Source: Sulfurospirillum diekertiae
GTDB taxonomy: Bacteria > Campylobacterota > Campylobacteria > Campylobacterales > Sulfurospirillaceae
DNA length: 64,000 bases
Direction of reading: 5' to 3'
Assembly: GCF_011769985.2 (NCBI RefSeq)
Contig: NZ_CP039734.2
Coordinates: 1,860,001 to 1,924,000 of the forward strand
Shown here: positions 9,729 through 18,161 of the stretch, piece after piece
Position numbering within the stretch: position 1 is the first letter of the stretch
How the letters are laid out: each line of letters starts with the position of its first letter
The notes under the pieces: generated by a model
Databases searched by the model: none
Seen by the model: the letters and a program-made list of their open reading frames with translations, nothing else
What the model was told of the DNA's origin: nothing
Made by a program: the position numbers and the translations under genes

Positions 9729-11514
9729 TTTCTTGCGGGGTATTTTGAATATCGGAAGACGGTGTGAGATATCCATTGTCAACAAGCTTTTCAATGATCT
9801 CTTTAAAAACAGGAACCGCACTTTGTGCTGCAAAATAAGCTTGTCTTTTTTTCGCTTCACGTACAAGTACACCTACGGTATATTTATTTTTCTTATCGTT
9901 AACAAAACCAAAGAATGAACCATTATAGATTCTAACATACTCACCATCTTCTGCAATGTGTGCTGTTCCTGTTTTGCCACCTATTTCTAAACCGCTCATT
10001 TTCGTTCCCGATCCCGTTCCTTGCTGAACAACTTTAATGAGAATTTTTTGGATACGTTTTGCCACCGCAACAGGAATAACCTGTACTTCTGGATTTTTTT
10101 CAGGAAAAAGTTCTTGTCCCGTTGAAGAGACCAATTTTTTAACGATAGAAGGAGTGAGCAATCGTCCGTTATTATTAAAAGCGTTATAGGCTTTAATAAT
10201 TTGCATAAACGTCGCATTCATACCATAGCCATAGCCTACCGTTGCTTTATAAATGGGTGAATTAAAACGGTTCAGCGCAGGAATAATACCTGGGTTTTCA
10301 AAAGGAAGATCCACGCCACTTCTGACAGAAAATCCAAAATCCTTCAACCCTTGATAAAACTCTATTGCATCAAGTTTTTGAGCAGCTTGAGCCGTTCCAA
10401 TATTACTCGAATAAACAATAATATCTTCAACGCTTAATTTATCTCCTCTATGCTCATCCTTAATCACTTTCGTACCAAGTTTATAGCTTCCTCCATAAAT
10501 ATTGTACATATCATAAGGATTGATTTTATTGGCTTTAAATAAGAGCGAAAAGGTAATAGGTTTCATGACCGAACCTGGTTCATAAATATACTCTATCGCC
10601 GAAATATTAAGAGCTCCATAATCTTTTTTGTCAATCGTGTCAGGATTGAAACGATTACTTGAAGCTAGTGTTATAAATTCGCCTGTTTCGCTATTCATCA
10701 CGCCAGCTATAATCTCTTTAGCATCAAGATTTTTTTGATATTTATCCAAAACACTTTCAATCATTTTTTGCATTTTGAGTGACAGAGTTAAATGGACATC
10801 ATAGCCATCAAAACGACGCGATGAGACGCTATTACCATCTAAGATAATGGCATTGGAGATATCACGTGAACCGATAATTAGCGAGTCTTGTACGGATGAA
10901 AGTTTGTCTTCGTAAAAACGCTCAATTCCTTTAACACCTGTTGATTTGGTAATATTTTTTTGCTCAATTTTCTTTACATAGCCAACAATAGGCGTCACAG
11001 AGTCCCCAGAAGGGTAGAGCCTGTATTCGCCACTTTCAATGACACTCAGACCATGGAGAAAAGCAACACCCGTTTTAGGGTCTTCAAAACTTTTAAAAAC
11101 ACCTAATTTATACAGTTTTCGTGAAAGTTCTTGTAAATATTTAGCGCTTTTAGAATCGATTTTATACGATAAGACGGTTGTACCAGAATTTGCATTAAGT
11201 GTTGCAGCAACAGCCTTGGGATCATCCCCGCTGTATAAGGAGTAAAGTTTAACAAAGAGGTCAAATTTTTGAGGATCAACATTACGAGTATCAACGATTG
11301 CTTTGTAGAGTTTTTGACTCGTTGCAATCTTAAAACCATCCGAACTAATGATGTTACCACGAAGAGCATAATTAACTTCACTGTGCTCTAATTTGGGTAA
11401 CCTTCTATCAATAGTTGCCCAGTAAAAAAGTGTTCCAAGGAAGATAATAAATCCAATAAGAACAACAACAAAGAGAAAAAGGATTTTGATTTTTTTGGTG
11501 TCAGCTTGTTCCAT
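9718..11514 (-). CDS. ftsI: division-specific peptidoglycan transpeptidase (PBP3/FtsI)
   Basis: Cross-links septal peptidoglycan in the periplasm. The protein has 598 residues: a short cytoplasmic tail, one TM helix (about 10-32), a pedestal domain, then the penicillin-binding domain with SVMK (S315 nucleophile, K318), SSN (369-371) and KTGT (514-517). It is transcribed with the flagellar rod genes fliE-flgC-flgB upstream on the same strand, an arrangement common in Campylobacterota. FtsI, FtsW and MurG are thus all encoded within 5 kb. Confidence 0.95.
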   Translation of the reverse strand: MEQADTKKIKILFLFVVVLIGFIIFLGTLFYWATIDRRLPKLEHSEVNYALRGNIISSDGFKIATSQKLYKAIVDTRNVDPQKFDLFVKLYSLYSGDDPKAVAATLNANSGTTVLSYKIDSKSAKYLQELSRKLYKLGVFKSFEDPKTGVAFLHGLSVIESGEYRLYPSGDSVTPIVGYVKKIEQKNITKSTGVKGIERFYEDKLSSVQDSLIIGSRDISNAIILDGNSVSSRRFDGYDVHLTLSLKMQKMIESVLDKYQKNLDAKEIIAGVMNSETGEFITLASSNRFNPDTIDKKDYGALNISAIEYIYEPGSVMKPITFSLLFKANKINPYDMYNIYGGSYKLGTKVIKDEHRGDKLSVEDIIVYSSNIGTAQAAQKLDAIEFYQGLKDFGFSVRSGVDLPFENPGIIPALNRFNSPIYKATVGYGYGMNATFMQIIKAYNAFNNNGRLLTPSIVKKLVSSTGQELFPEKNPEVQVIPVAVAKRIQKILIKVVQQGTGSGTKMSGLEIGGKTGTAHIAEDGEYVRIYNGSFFGFVNDKKNKYTVGVLVREAKKRQAYFAAQSAVPVFKEIIEKLVDNGYLTPSSDIQNTPQEIKQ

Positions 11515-11526
11515 GTAGGCAGAAAA

Positions 11527-11823
11527 TTAAATTTGTGTCCTAGCAATCTCTTTGTAAGCACTGAGTGCTTTATTGCGAATTTCTAACATCATTTTCATAC
11601 TCATTTCTGCTTTATTGATGGAAAGAGCCGCTTGATGTAAATCTTTCACTTCCCCCGTGGCAATATCAGCCATTGCTTTATCACCTTTCACTTGGGAATC
11701 ATTGATCTCTTCAATAGAATCTTGTAAAATTTTTGAAAAGTCACCACTTGATGAATCAGCTTTATTAACAGTGATATTGGATTTATTGGTTAATGATGAA
11801 AGTGTGTCAATTGTACTAGCCAT
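11527..11823 (-). CDS. fliE: flagellar hook-basal body protein FliE
   Basis: A 98-residue protein that joins the flagellar MS ring to the proximal rod. The C-terminal half shows the family helix (LHQAALSINKAEMSMKMM ... EIRNKALSAYKEI). It lies 5 bp downstream of flgC, in the order flgB-flgC-fliE, and is followed after 12 bp by ftsI. Confidence 0.95.
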   Translation of the reverse strand: MASTIDTLSSLTNKSNITVNKADSSSGDFSKILQDSIEEINDSQVKGDKAMADIATGEVKDLHQAALSINKAEMSMKMMLEIRNKALSAYKEIARTQI

Positions 11824-11828
11824 TTACC

Positions 11829-12323
11829 TTATCCTTTTAAAATATCTATTGCACTTTGTGCAATGGATTTCGCACTTTGAAATGCTGCTACATTCGCTTG
11901 ATATGCTCTTGTTGCTTCAACAAGATTGGACATTTCAATTACGGGATTGACATTAGGATATGCAACATATCCTTCAGCATTGGCATCAGGATGGGAGGGG
12001 TCGTATTTATATTTAAATTCGCTCTCATCACGTACCACTTTATCCACTTTAACACTCATTATAGCAGGATTGGCATTTTCTTGCAAGAATGGGTCATCAA
12101 GTGGGTTTTCATAATCAAGCATATTATTTTGTTTAGCAATTTTGGCGTTAAGTGTTTTGTTAAAATCAATCGCTTTAAAGACAACATCTTGGCGCTGATA
12201 AGGACCACCTTCACTGGTTCGCGTGGTATTTGCATTTGCGATATTGGAGCTAATGACTTCCATACGATAACGTTGGGCAGAGAGTCCGTAACTACTAATA
12301 TCAAAACTGCTTAAATAGGACAT
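11829..12323 (-). CDS. flgC: flagellar proximal rod protein FlgC
   Basis: A 164-residue rod protein exported by the flagellar type III apparatus. It has the N-terminal rod/hook signature (SSYGLSAQRYRMEVISSNIANANT) and the C-terminal MSNLVEATRAYQAN motif needed for coiled-coil packing in the rod. The start follows AAGGAAAAC. It sits between flgB and fliE. Confidence 0.96.
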   Translation of the reverse strand: MSYLSSFDISSYGLSAQRYRMEVISSNIANANTTRTSEGGPYQRQDVVFKAIDFNKTLNAKIAKQNNMLDYENPLDDPFLQENANPAIMSVKVDKVVRDESEFKYKYDPSHPDANAEGYVAYPNVNPVIEMSNLVEATRAYQANVAAFQSAKSIAQSAIDILKG

Positions 12324-12332
12324 CTGTTTTCC

Positions 12333-12767
12333 TTATATTTTTGACGAATATTCAATAACGCTTTTAAAAATAAGACTATCTTTTTGTAAAGCTGAGCTTA
12401 ACGCATTAAACATCATGGCGTTTTTACCAAGCTCCGAAGACTCAACATCTAAATCAACCGTGTTACCATCATTTCGAGCCATTTGTCCATCTCGAAGATA
12501 TACCGTTGCTTTAGAACTATCAAAATCAGTAATGCCGCTTAAGTGCGCACCATCGGTTTGAGCCATTTCAAGTTTAGTGGAAGCATTATTCGTACCATAA
12601 ATTTCTTTTGTTTTTGCAATCAATGCACTTTCAAAGTCCACATCTCTTGCTTTGTAAAAAGGTGTATCGATGTTCGCTATATTACTAGAGACAAGATCTT
12701 GTCGCATTGATCTAGCATTTAAGCCTTCAACCATTAATTTATTTGATTTGCTAATCTCAAAACTCAT
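12333..12767 (-). CDS. flgB: flagellar proximal rod protein FlgB
   Basis: Rod protein FlgB, about 144 residues. The ATG at 12767 (MSFEISKSNKLMVEGLNAR) is chosen over an upstream alternative because it follows an AAAGGAAAAC ribosome-binding site and matches family length. The rod signature RQDLVSSNIANIDTPFYKA is present. It is the first gene of the flgB-flgC-fliE-ftsI unit and is divergent from ftsW. Confidence 0.95.
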   Translation of the reverse strand: MSFEISKSNKLMVEGLNARSMRQDLVSSNIANIDTPFYKARDVDFESALIAKTKEIYGTNNASTKLEMAQTDGAHLSGITDFDSSKATVYLRDGQMARNDGNTVDLDVESSELGKNAMMFNALSSALQKDSLIFKSVIEYSSKI

Positions 12768-12887
12768 CGTTTTCCTTTCCACATTTCTTGTTGTATACAA
12801 GCAAATTTTATTCCAAATTGCGATACTATAAGGTTTAATCTATTTTAGTGTAGAATAATATAAATCCCAACTATACAATAAGAAACC

Positions 12888-14048
12888 ATGGAAACAGATA
12901 AAATACTTTTTTCACTCAGCACCTTTGCCATCTGTGTTGGCATTGTTTTTTCATTGTCCTTACCAGTGTTTACGACACTTTTCTTTGACTATTCAGAGTA
13001 TCATTTCTTCATTCGACAATTTGCTGTAGGAATGGTGAGTATCACGATAATGTGGGCGCTTTCACAAGTAGATCCTGATAAATTTTTAATCCATATTGGC
13101 TTCACAATATTTCTCAGTTGCCTTCTACTGATGGGCGTGATGCACTACCTTCCAGAATCTTTAGTAACCTCTGCTGGTGGAGCAAAAAGGTGGATTAGAC
13201 TTCCAGGATTTTCACTAGCCCCTGTTGAGTTTTTTAAAATTGGTTTTGTTTATTTTTTGGCATGGAGTTTTGCAAGAAAACTCAATAATGATAAAAAATC
13301 ACTCAAAGAAGAGATGAAACTTATCCTCCCTTATTTGGCAGTTTTTGTCTTGGTTATCTACTTAATAGCCGTAATGCAAAATGACCTTGGACAAGTGATT
13401 GTTTTAGCATTGACCCTTGCCGTGATGGCATTTTTTGCAGGAACAAGTCTTCAACTTTTTATGCTTGCCATTTTAGGCTCCATTTTTGTTTTTCTTGTGG
13501 CAATTTTTAGCTCCAGTCACCGAATCTTGCGTATCAAAACATGGTGGGCAACCATTCAAAACATGGTACTTTCTCTCTTCCCTGAAAAAATAGCCGCTGT
13601 CTTACGAGTCGAAGATGCACCAGAGCCTTACCAAATTTCACACTCGCTCAATGCAATCAAGCACGGTGGTATTTTTGGAGAAGGCATTGGCAATGGAATG
13701 TTTAAACTAGGCTATTTGAGTGAAGTTCATACGGACTTTGCCCTTGCTGGTATTGCTGAAGAGCTGGGAGCACTTGGTGTAACCATTTTGACCTTAGTTA
13801 TTATCACGATTGTTTATCGTATTTTTAAAATTGCTAGCCGAAGTTCCAATAAAGTTTATTACCTCTTCTCGCTTGGCATTGGACTTCTCATCGTTTTTTC
13901 TTTCCTAATGAACGCCTATGGTATTACTTCGATTACCCCTATCAAAGGTATTTCCGTTCCATTTATTAGCTACGGTGGTAGTTCTATTTTAGCCCTTGCA
14001 GTGGGTATTGGAATGGTACTGATGATTAGTAAAAAGGCTAAGCTATGA
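12888..14048 (+). CDS. ftsW: SEDS-family peptidoglycan glycosyltransferase FtsW
   Basis: An integral membrane polymerase of lipid II with about ten TM helices over 386 residues. SEDS landmarks include the periplasmic AGGAKRWIRLPG segment (about residue 95), the loop around KHGGIFGEGIGNG and the C-terminal PFISYGGSS motif. FtsW is preferred over RodA because murG follows directly with a 4-bp overlap and ftsI is nearby. Confidence 0.9.
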   Translation: METDKILFSLSTFAICVGIVFSLSLPVFTTLFFDYSEYHFFIRQFAVGMVSITIMWALSQVDPDKFLIHIGFTIFLSCLLLMGVMHYLPESLVTSAGGAKRWIRLPGFSLAPVEFFKIGFVYFLAWSFARKLNNDKKSLKEEMKLILPYLAVFVLVIYLIAVMQNDLGQVIVLALTLAVMAFFAGTSLQLFMLAILGSIFVFLVAIFSSSHRILRIKTWWATIQNMVLSLFPEKIAAVLRVEDAPEPYQISHSLNAIKHGGIFGEGIGNGMFKLGYLSEVHTDFALAGIAEELGALGVTILTLVIITIVYRIFKIASRSSNKVYYLFSLGIGLLIVFSFLMNAYGITSITPIKGISVPFISYGGSSILALAVGIGMVLMISKKAKL

Positions 14049-15064
14049 TTGCTATTACGGGTGGAGGAACAGGCGGTCATTTGGTTATCGCCCGTGCTAT
14101 TAAAGAAGAGTTAAACAAGCGCGGACTCAAACCTATTTACATTGGCTCTACTGCAGGGCAAGATCAAACGTGGTTTGAAAATGATAAGGGATTTGAAAAA
14201 ACCTATTTTTTAGAAAGCCGCGGAGTGGTCAACAAAAAAGGGATACATAAAGTCCTTGCTCTCTTTACGATCATTCGCTCAGCCTTTACATGTAAAGCTC
14301 TTTTCAAAAAACATCAGGTTAAGTATGTTTTTTCAGTAGGGGGATATTCCGCTGCCCCTGCTTCATTTGGAGCACTCTTGTGTGGCATACCTCTTTATAT
14401 TCATGAACAAAATGCAATCCAAGGTAAACTCAATTCCCTTTTAAGACCTTTTTCTAAAGCATTTTTTAGCTCTTATGACGCAAAAGCAACTATGACGAGT
14501 TATCCCGTGAGTGAAACTTTTTTTAAGAGTCGAAGAGAACGATCGGATCTTAAAACAATCATCTTTTTGGGAGGAAGCCAAGGAGCAACCTTTATTAACC
14601 ACCTAGCGCTTAAAATGGCAAAGCTTTTGCAGCAAGAAGGCATTGCTATTATTCATCAAACAGGAAAGAAAGAGTTTGAGCAAATGAAAAAATTTTACGA
14701 AGATGAAGGTATTTTAGCGGACGTGTTTGATTTTTCTAACGCAATCCCTGAAAAACTTGCACGTGCTGACTTTGCCATTAGTCGTTCAGGTGCAAGCACA
14801 TTATGGGAACTTTGTGCAGCAAATGTGCCCGCATTATTTATCCCTTATCCTCATGCAGCTGCAAACCACCAACACTTTAATGCAAAAGCACTCGCTGATC
14901 AAAAAGCAGCACTTATCCTTCCCCAACAAGATATTGATCCAGTAGCACTTTTAACCCATATTAAAAGTATCAATCTTTCAAATGTTTCCAAAAAATTATC
15001 TCAACTCATTCATGATGGTGGAGCTCAAGAAATCGTCGACTTTATGTTACAACCCAAAAAATAA
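14045..15064 (+). CDS. murG: UDP-GlcNAc:undecaprenyl-PP-MurNAc-pentapeptide GlcNAc transferase
   Basis: Makes lipid II from lipid I at the inner face of the membrane. The 339 residues include the N-terminal glycine loop ITGGGTGGHL, the second FSVGGYSAAPA glycine motif, the IHEQNA loop and the UDP-GlcNAc site (FLGGSQGA; ISRSGASTLWEL). The gene overlaps ftsW by 4 bp. An exact palindrome at 14285-14296 encodes FTCK in a variable position between the two N-domain motifs. Confidence 0.97.
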   Translation: MIAITGGGTGGHLVIARAIKEELNKRGLKPIYIGSTAGQDQTWFENDKGFEKTYFLESRGVVNKKGIHKVLALFTIIRSAFTCKALFKKHQVKYVFSVGGYSAAPASFGALLCGIPLYIHEQNAIQGKLNSLLRPFSKAFFSSYDAKATMTSYPVSETFFKSRRERSDLKTIIFLGGSQGATFINHLALKMAKLLQQEGIAIIHQTGKKEFEQMKKFYEDEGILADVFDFSNAIPEKLARADFAISRSGASTLWELCAANVPALFIPYPHAAANHQHFNAKALADQKAALILPQQDIDPVALLTHIKSINLSNVSKKLSQLIHDGGAQEIVDFMLQPKK

Positions 15065-15073
15065 GGAGAACCC

Positions 15074-15532
15074 ATGTTAGAAAATCTTATTGTTCGTATT
15101 GCAACGCGTGATGATGCTAAAGAAATAGCCGAATTTAATGTACTATTTGCAAAAGAAACTGTAAATAAAAATGTTTCACTTGCCCTTACAACGGAAGGCG
15201 TCCACCAGGTCTTTTCAAAATTTCACAACGGCTTTTACCTTATAGCTACGATTGATCATGTCATCCTTGGATTAGCCATGATCACAAGAGAGTGGAGTGA
15301 TTGGAGCAATGGTGCTTATTATTGTATTCAAAGTATTTTTGTCACCGATCATGAACATGAAAAAGAGATCCACGATGCGCTTTTAGATAAAGCAAAATCA
15401 TTGGCAAAAGAGCACTATGATGTATGTGGCATCAGACTTTATGTTCACAAAGACGATAAAGCTACACAAAAATCGTATGAAGAATTGGGATTACAAAAAA
15501 CAAAATATAGGGTATTTGAAGAGACATTTTAA
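15074..15532 (+). CDS. GNAT-family N-acetyltransferase
   Basis: A 152-residue acetyl-CoA-dependent acetyltransferase starting MLENLIVRIATRDDAKEIAEF, the usual GNAT opening. It has a VLGLAMITREWSDW strand and a final CGIRLYVHKDDKATQKSYEELG helix typical of the fold. AAGGAG precedes the ATG. The stop codon lies inside the 59-bp attachment repeat of the integrated element, so the gene marks the original left neighbour of tRNA-Arg. The substrate is unknown. Confidence 0.88.
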   Translation: MLENLIVRIATRDDAKEIAEFNVLFAKETVNKNVSLALTTEGVHQVFSKFHNGFYLIATIDHVILGLAMITREWSDWSNGAYYCIQSIFVTDHEHEKEIHDALLDKAKSLAKEHYDVCGIRLYVHKDDKATQKSYEELGLQKTKYRVFEETF

Positions 15533-15583
15533 ACGAAGTGGTGCGCCCGAAGGAATTCGAATCCCTGACCTCCGGTACCGCAA
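15525..15583. repeat. attL: left 59-bp attachment repeat
   Basis: Identical to 26582-26640. It spans the last 8 bases of the acetyltransferase gene and the 3' half of tRNA-Arg (from the anticodon loop to the CCA end), typical of tyrosine integrases that cross over in the anticodon region. It is not a functional tRNA because the 5' half is missing. Confidence 0.93.
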
Positions 15584-15670
15584 GGTTCGCTTAAGGTTAC
15601 GCAAAGCTCTAAATATAGGCGTTTAAAGCATATAGACTACACCTAAGAGATACACAAAAGTGAGTCTAAG

Positions 15671-16879
15671 GTGCAATATCTTTCTAAGAATAAACATGAC
15701 ATTTATCAAGTTAGAATAAGGGTAGCCAATAGACTGTTACCCTACTTTAATAGACATGAAATCATCAAATCATTAGGTACTAAAAAATATCAAGAAGCTA
15801 AACAAGTAGCTTTCTCTTTTATATCTCCTTATCAAAGTATTGACCTCATAACTCGCACAACATTATTGACCGACTATCAAATACAAGAGTTAGTCGAAAC
15901 ATATATGCGAGATGTCCTCAAGATAAGTACTTCAACTAAAGACCTCATGTCACAACCTAATTCATCCGCAAAGATGAGTAATGAAAAAGCTATAGACCTC
16001 TTTTTGAAGAACTATAAACCTACAACAAGTAAAGTGCAGTACAACGAAGTATCCTCTTTTATGCTCAATATATTTTCTCATATTGTCCCTAAGCGTATGC
16101 CAGTGGAGAATATGAACTTAGAAGGTATCCTCAATCTTAGAGAGGTGCTTACCAAACTACCTAAAAGGAATATCCAAAAGTATAGAGATATGAGTGTTAA
16201 AGAGCTTATGAAGATTACACCACTTGCAGAAGAAGCCATTAGCACAACGACACTTAACAAATACATCAAATGGACTCGTAAGTTTTATACCTTTTGTACT
16301 GAGAATGATTTCATGAGAAAGAACCCTACTACAACTCTAGGAACAGTTACAAGTAACGATGCTATCACGGAAAGATTACCTTTGACCGCTCAAGAGATTA
16401 AACAACTGTTTGAACTTAGCAAAGATGAATTAGTTTTTCACAATGGTATCAAAGCTCTAGCCTACAGTGGTATGAGACTATCTGAACTAGCAAAGGCAAA
16501 GATTAACAAGATAGAAGGACTTGATTGTTTTGATTTGAGTAGTAAAACATTAAGACTCAAGACAAAAGCCTCTTATCGTATTATCCCCATCCACCACAGT
16601 ATCAATATAGACCTCTTGAGCCAACTACCTGACCTCGAGAACTTTAGTAAACGAGTGAACACCCTCATCAGAGAACACATCACCACAGATACTAAAAAAG
16701 TCTTATACTCACTTAGGCACACTTTAGCCACTGAGTTAAAATTCAAGAGAGTGGATTCTTTAGTCATTTCAGAGATATTAGGACACGCTCACAGCGGTAT
16801 GACTATGGGGAGATATGCAAGTAGATATCCATTGAAAATACTTAAGAAGGCTATAGACAAACTCAACTTTGAGAAATAA
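15671..16879 (+). CDS. int: tyrosine-type site-specific integrase
   Basis: Integrates and excises the element at tRNA-Arg. The 402 residues comprise an N-terminal arm-binding region, a SAM-like core-binding domain (about 100-215) and a catalytic domain with R269 (YSGMRLSEL), R349 (SLRHTLATEL), H372/H374 (LGHAHSGMTM) and the nucleophile Y382 (GRYAS). The usual His of the HxxR box appears to be Tyr. The best start is a GTG at 15671. It sits 88 bp inside attL and points inward. Confidence 0.93.
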   Translation: MQYLSKNKHDIYQVRIRVANRLLPYFNRHEIIKSLGTKKYQEAKQVAFSFISPYQSIDLITRTTLLTDYQIQELVETYMRDVLKISTSTKDLMSQPNSSAKMSNEKAIDLFLKNYKPTTSKVQYNEVSSFMLNIFSHIVPKRMPVENMNLEGILNLREVLTKLPKRNIQKYRDMSVKELMKITPLAEEAISTTTLNKYIKWTRKFYTFCTENDFMRKNPTTTLGTVTSNDAITERLPLTAQEIKQLFELSKDELVFHNGIKALAYSGMRLSELAKAKINKIEGLDCFDLSSKTLRLKTKASYRIIPIHHSINIDLLSQLPDLENFSKRVNTLIREHITTDTKKVLYSLRHTLATELKFKRVDSLVISEILGHAHSGMTMGRYASRYPLKILKKAIDKLNFEK

Positions 16880-16906
16880 TATATAAGGTCTCATAGAGGA
16901 TATCTT

Positions 16907-17112
16907 TTACCTACTCCACTCGTCACTCAACACTTCTGCTTGTTTCATCACCGCATCTAGTGTTTCAACTTGCTTATCTGGTGGATATTTATACTTTTCA
17001 AGAGTCATGCGCGTAATATTAAGAATTTATGGACATCAAATTCTCTTTGTTCACAATTAAAACTGATATTACCTCTTTGTTGTTTTGTAAATTTATTAAA
17101 TGTAAATATTTA
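16907..17112 (-). pseudogene. type I restriction HsdR C-terminal remnant, frameshifted
   Basis: Two adjacent minus-strand frames join across one frameshift near 17008. The upstream frame gives REFDVHKFLILR and the downstream frame MTLEKYKYPPDKQVETL, ending AEVLSDEW. The KYKYPPDKQ ... QAE.L..EW pattern matches the extreme C-terminus of type I restriction translocase subunits (DUF3387-like). Nothing of the translocase or nuclease domains remains, so this is a scar of a former restriction locus in the element or at an earlier integration site. Confidence 0.6.
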
Positions 17113-17177
17113 AGATGAGATTTGATAACCTTACTTTTTATGAAAAGCATCTAAAATTTTAATGCAAAGTCAATATA

Positions 17178-17783
17178 ATGAAAGAAGATATGGAATTGAT
17201 ATGTAAAATATTAAATCATTCAATAAATGAAATTTACTATAAAGCTATCGACAATATTATTCGAAAACATCCTACAATATCATATAAAACTGTAAAAGAA
17301 GCTATAGGAGAATTCGATATAGGAGAAGAAATACAGCTACTTTTATATGAAGCTTACACGCTTTTAGATTTAATTAAAGAAGCAGGTATTTCCGAAAATA
17401 ATTATAGTAACATGGCTAAACAATATAAACATGCATCTAAAAAGATTTTAAAACTATCGCTAGAAAAAAACATCATTTACATGCTTCCAAAACCATCGAG
17501 GGTAGTATACTACCTAGCATATATACTTCATCAACATTTTCATATAAATCAAGATGAAATAAAATATATCCTAGATATTCTTTTGCCTACTAGAGAACCA
17601 AATAAATCGAGAATGCCTAAAAATAAAGAAGATTTAAATAAAAAAATTCAAAATTCATGTGAATTACAGAAGCACCTTGCAAATACCAATGAAGGGCTAC
17701 AGAAAAAATTAGCGTACTTCACATTATCAATTTTCATCTTTGATGAGATGAATCACTACTCTCACCTTGTTTATGACATATAA
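17178..17783 (+). CDS. unknown helical protein, 201 aa
   Basis: A 201-residue AT-rich gene predicted to be mostly alpha-helical and soluble, starting MKEDMELICKILNHSINEIYYKAI. The C-terminal part is Lys/Asn-rich. I recognise no family. It lies between the hsdR scar and the AlpA-like regulator and is probably its own transcription unit. Confidence 0.6.
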   Translation: MKEDMELICKILNHSINEIYYKAIDNIIRKHPTISYKTVKEAIGEFDIGEEIQLLLYEAYTLLDLIKEAGISENNYSNMAKQYKHASKKILKLSLEKNIIYMLPKPSRVVYYLAYILHQHFHINQDEIKYILDILLPTREPNKSRMPKNKEDLNKKIQNSCELQKHLANTNEGLQKKLAYFTLSIFIFDEMNHYSHLVYDI

Positions 17784-17907
17784 TCGCTCCTAAAATATAC
17801 TAAACAAGCCAATCAAAATATCCATTACACATCAATATACTGATGTATAACTCTATAAAAAAAAGCATAAATTAAACTAAAATTTTAGAACCAATTGGGA
17901 ATAAAAA

Positions 17908-17931
17908 ATTCTTTCTGTGCATAGAAAGAAT
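17908..17931. promoter_or_regulatory. inverted repeat, candidate operator before the AlpA-like gene
   Basis: A perfect 9-bp inverted repeat, ATTCTTTCT-6-AGAAAGAAT, ends 14 bases before the ATG at 17946 and just upstream of its AAAGG ribosome-binding site. It could be an operator for the adjacent HTH protein or an mRNA hairpin in the 5' leader. Confidence 0.5.
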
Positions 17932-17945
17932 CAAAAGGTTTTATT

Positions 17946-18161
17946 ATGAATATAGTGGTTGAACAAAAAAGATGGCTTTCGCCAATAGAGTTGGAAACAG
18001 TTTATGGTTTCTCAAAATCTGCACAAGCAAAAATGAGGATGGCTAGCAACAACTCGACATTACCATATACAAAAATAGGAAAAAAATATATACGATATGA
18101 CCGTTTACTAATTGACAAATGGCTTGAGTTAAATCAAGTACAAGGCGTTTCTAATGACTAG
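17946..18161 (+). CDS. AlpA/excisionase-like helix-turn-helix protein
   Basis: A 71-residue single-domain DNA-binding protein. The winged-HTH pattern of MerR/AlpA/Xis proteins is visible: WLSPIELETVYGFSKSAQAKM, then YTKIGKKYIRYDRLLIDKWL. In integrative elements and phage satellites such proteins control excision or replication genes. It overlaps the helicase-like gene by 8 bp, so the two are coupled. Confidence 0.75.
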   Translation: MNIVVEQKRWLSPIELETVYGFSKSAQAKMRMASNNSTLPYTKIGKKYIRYDRLLIDKWLELNQVQGVSND

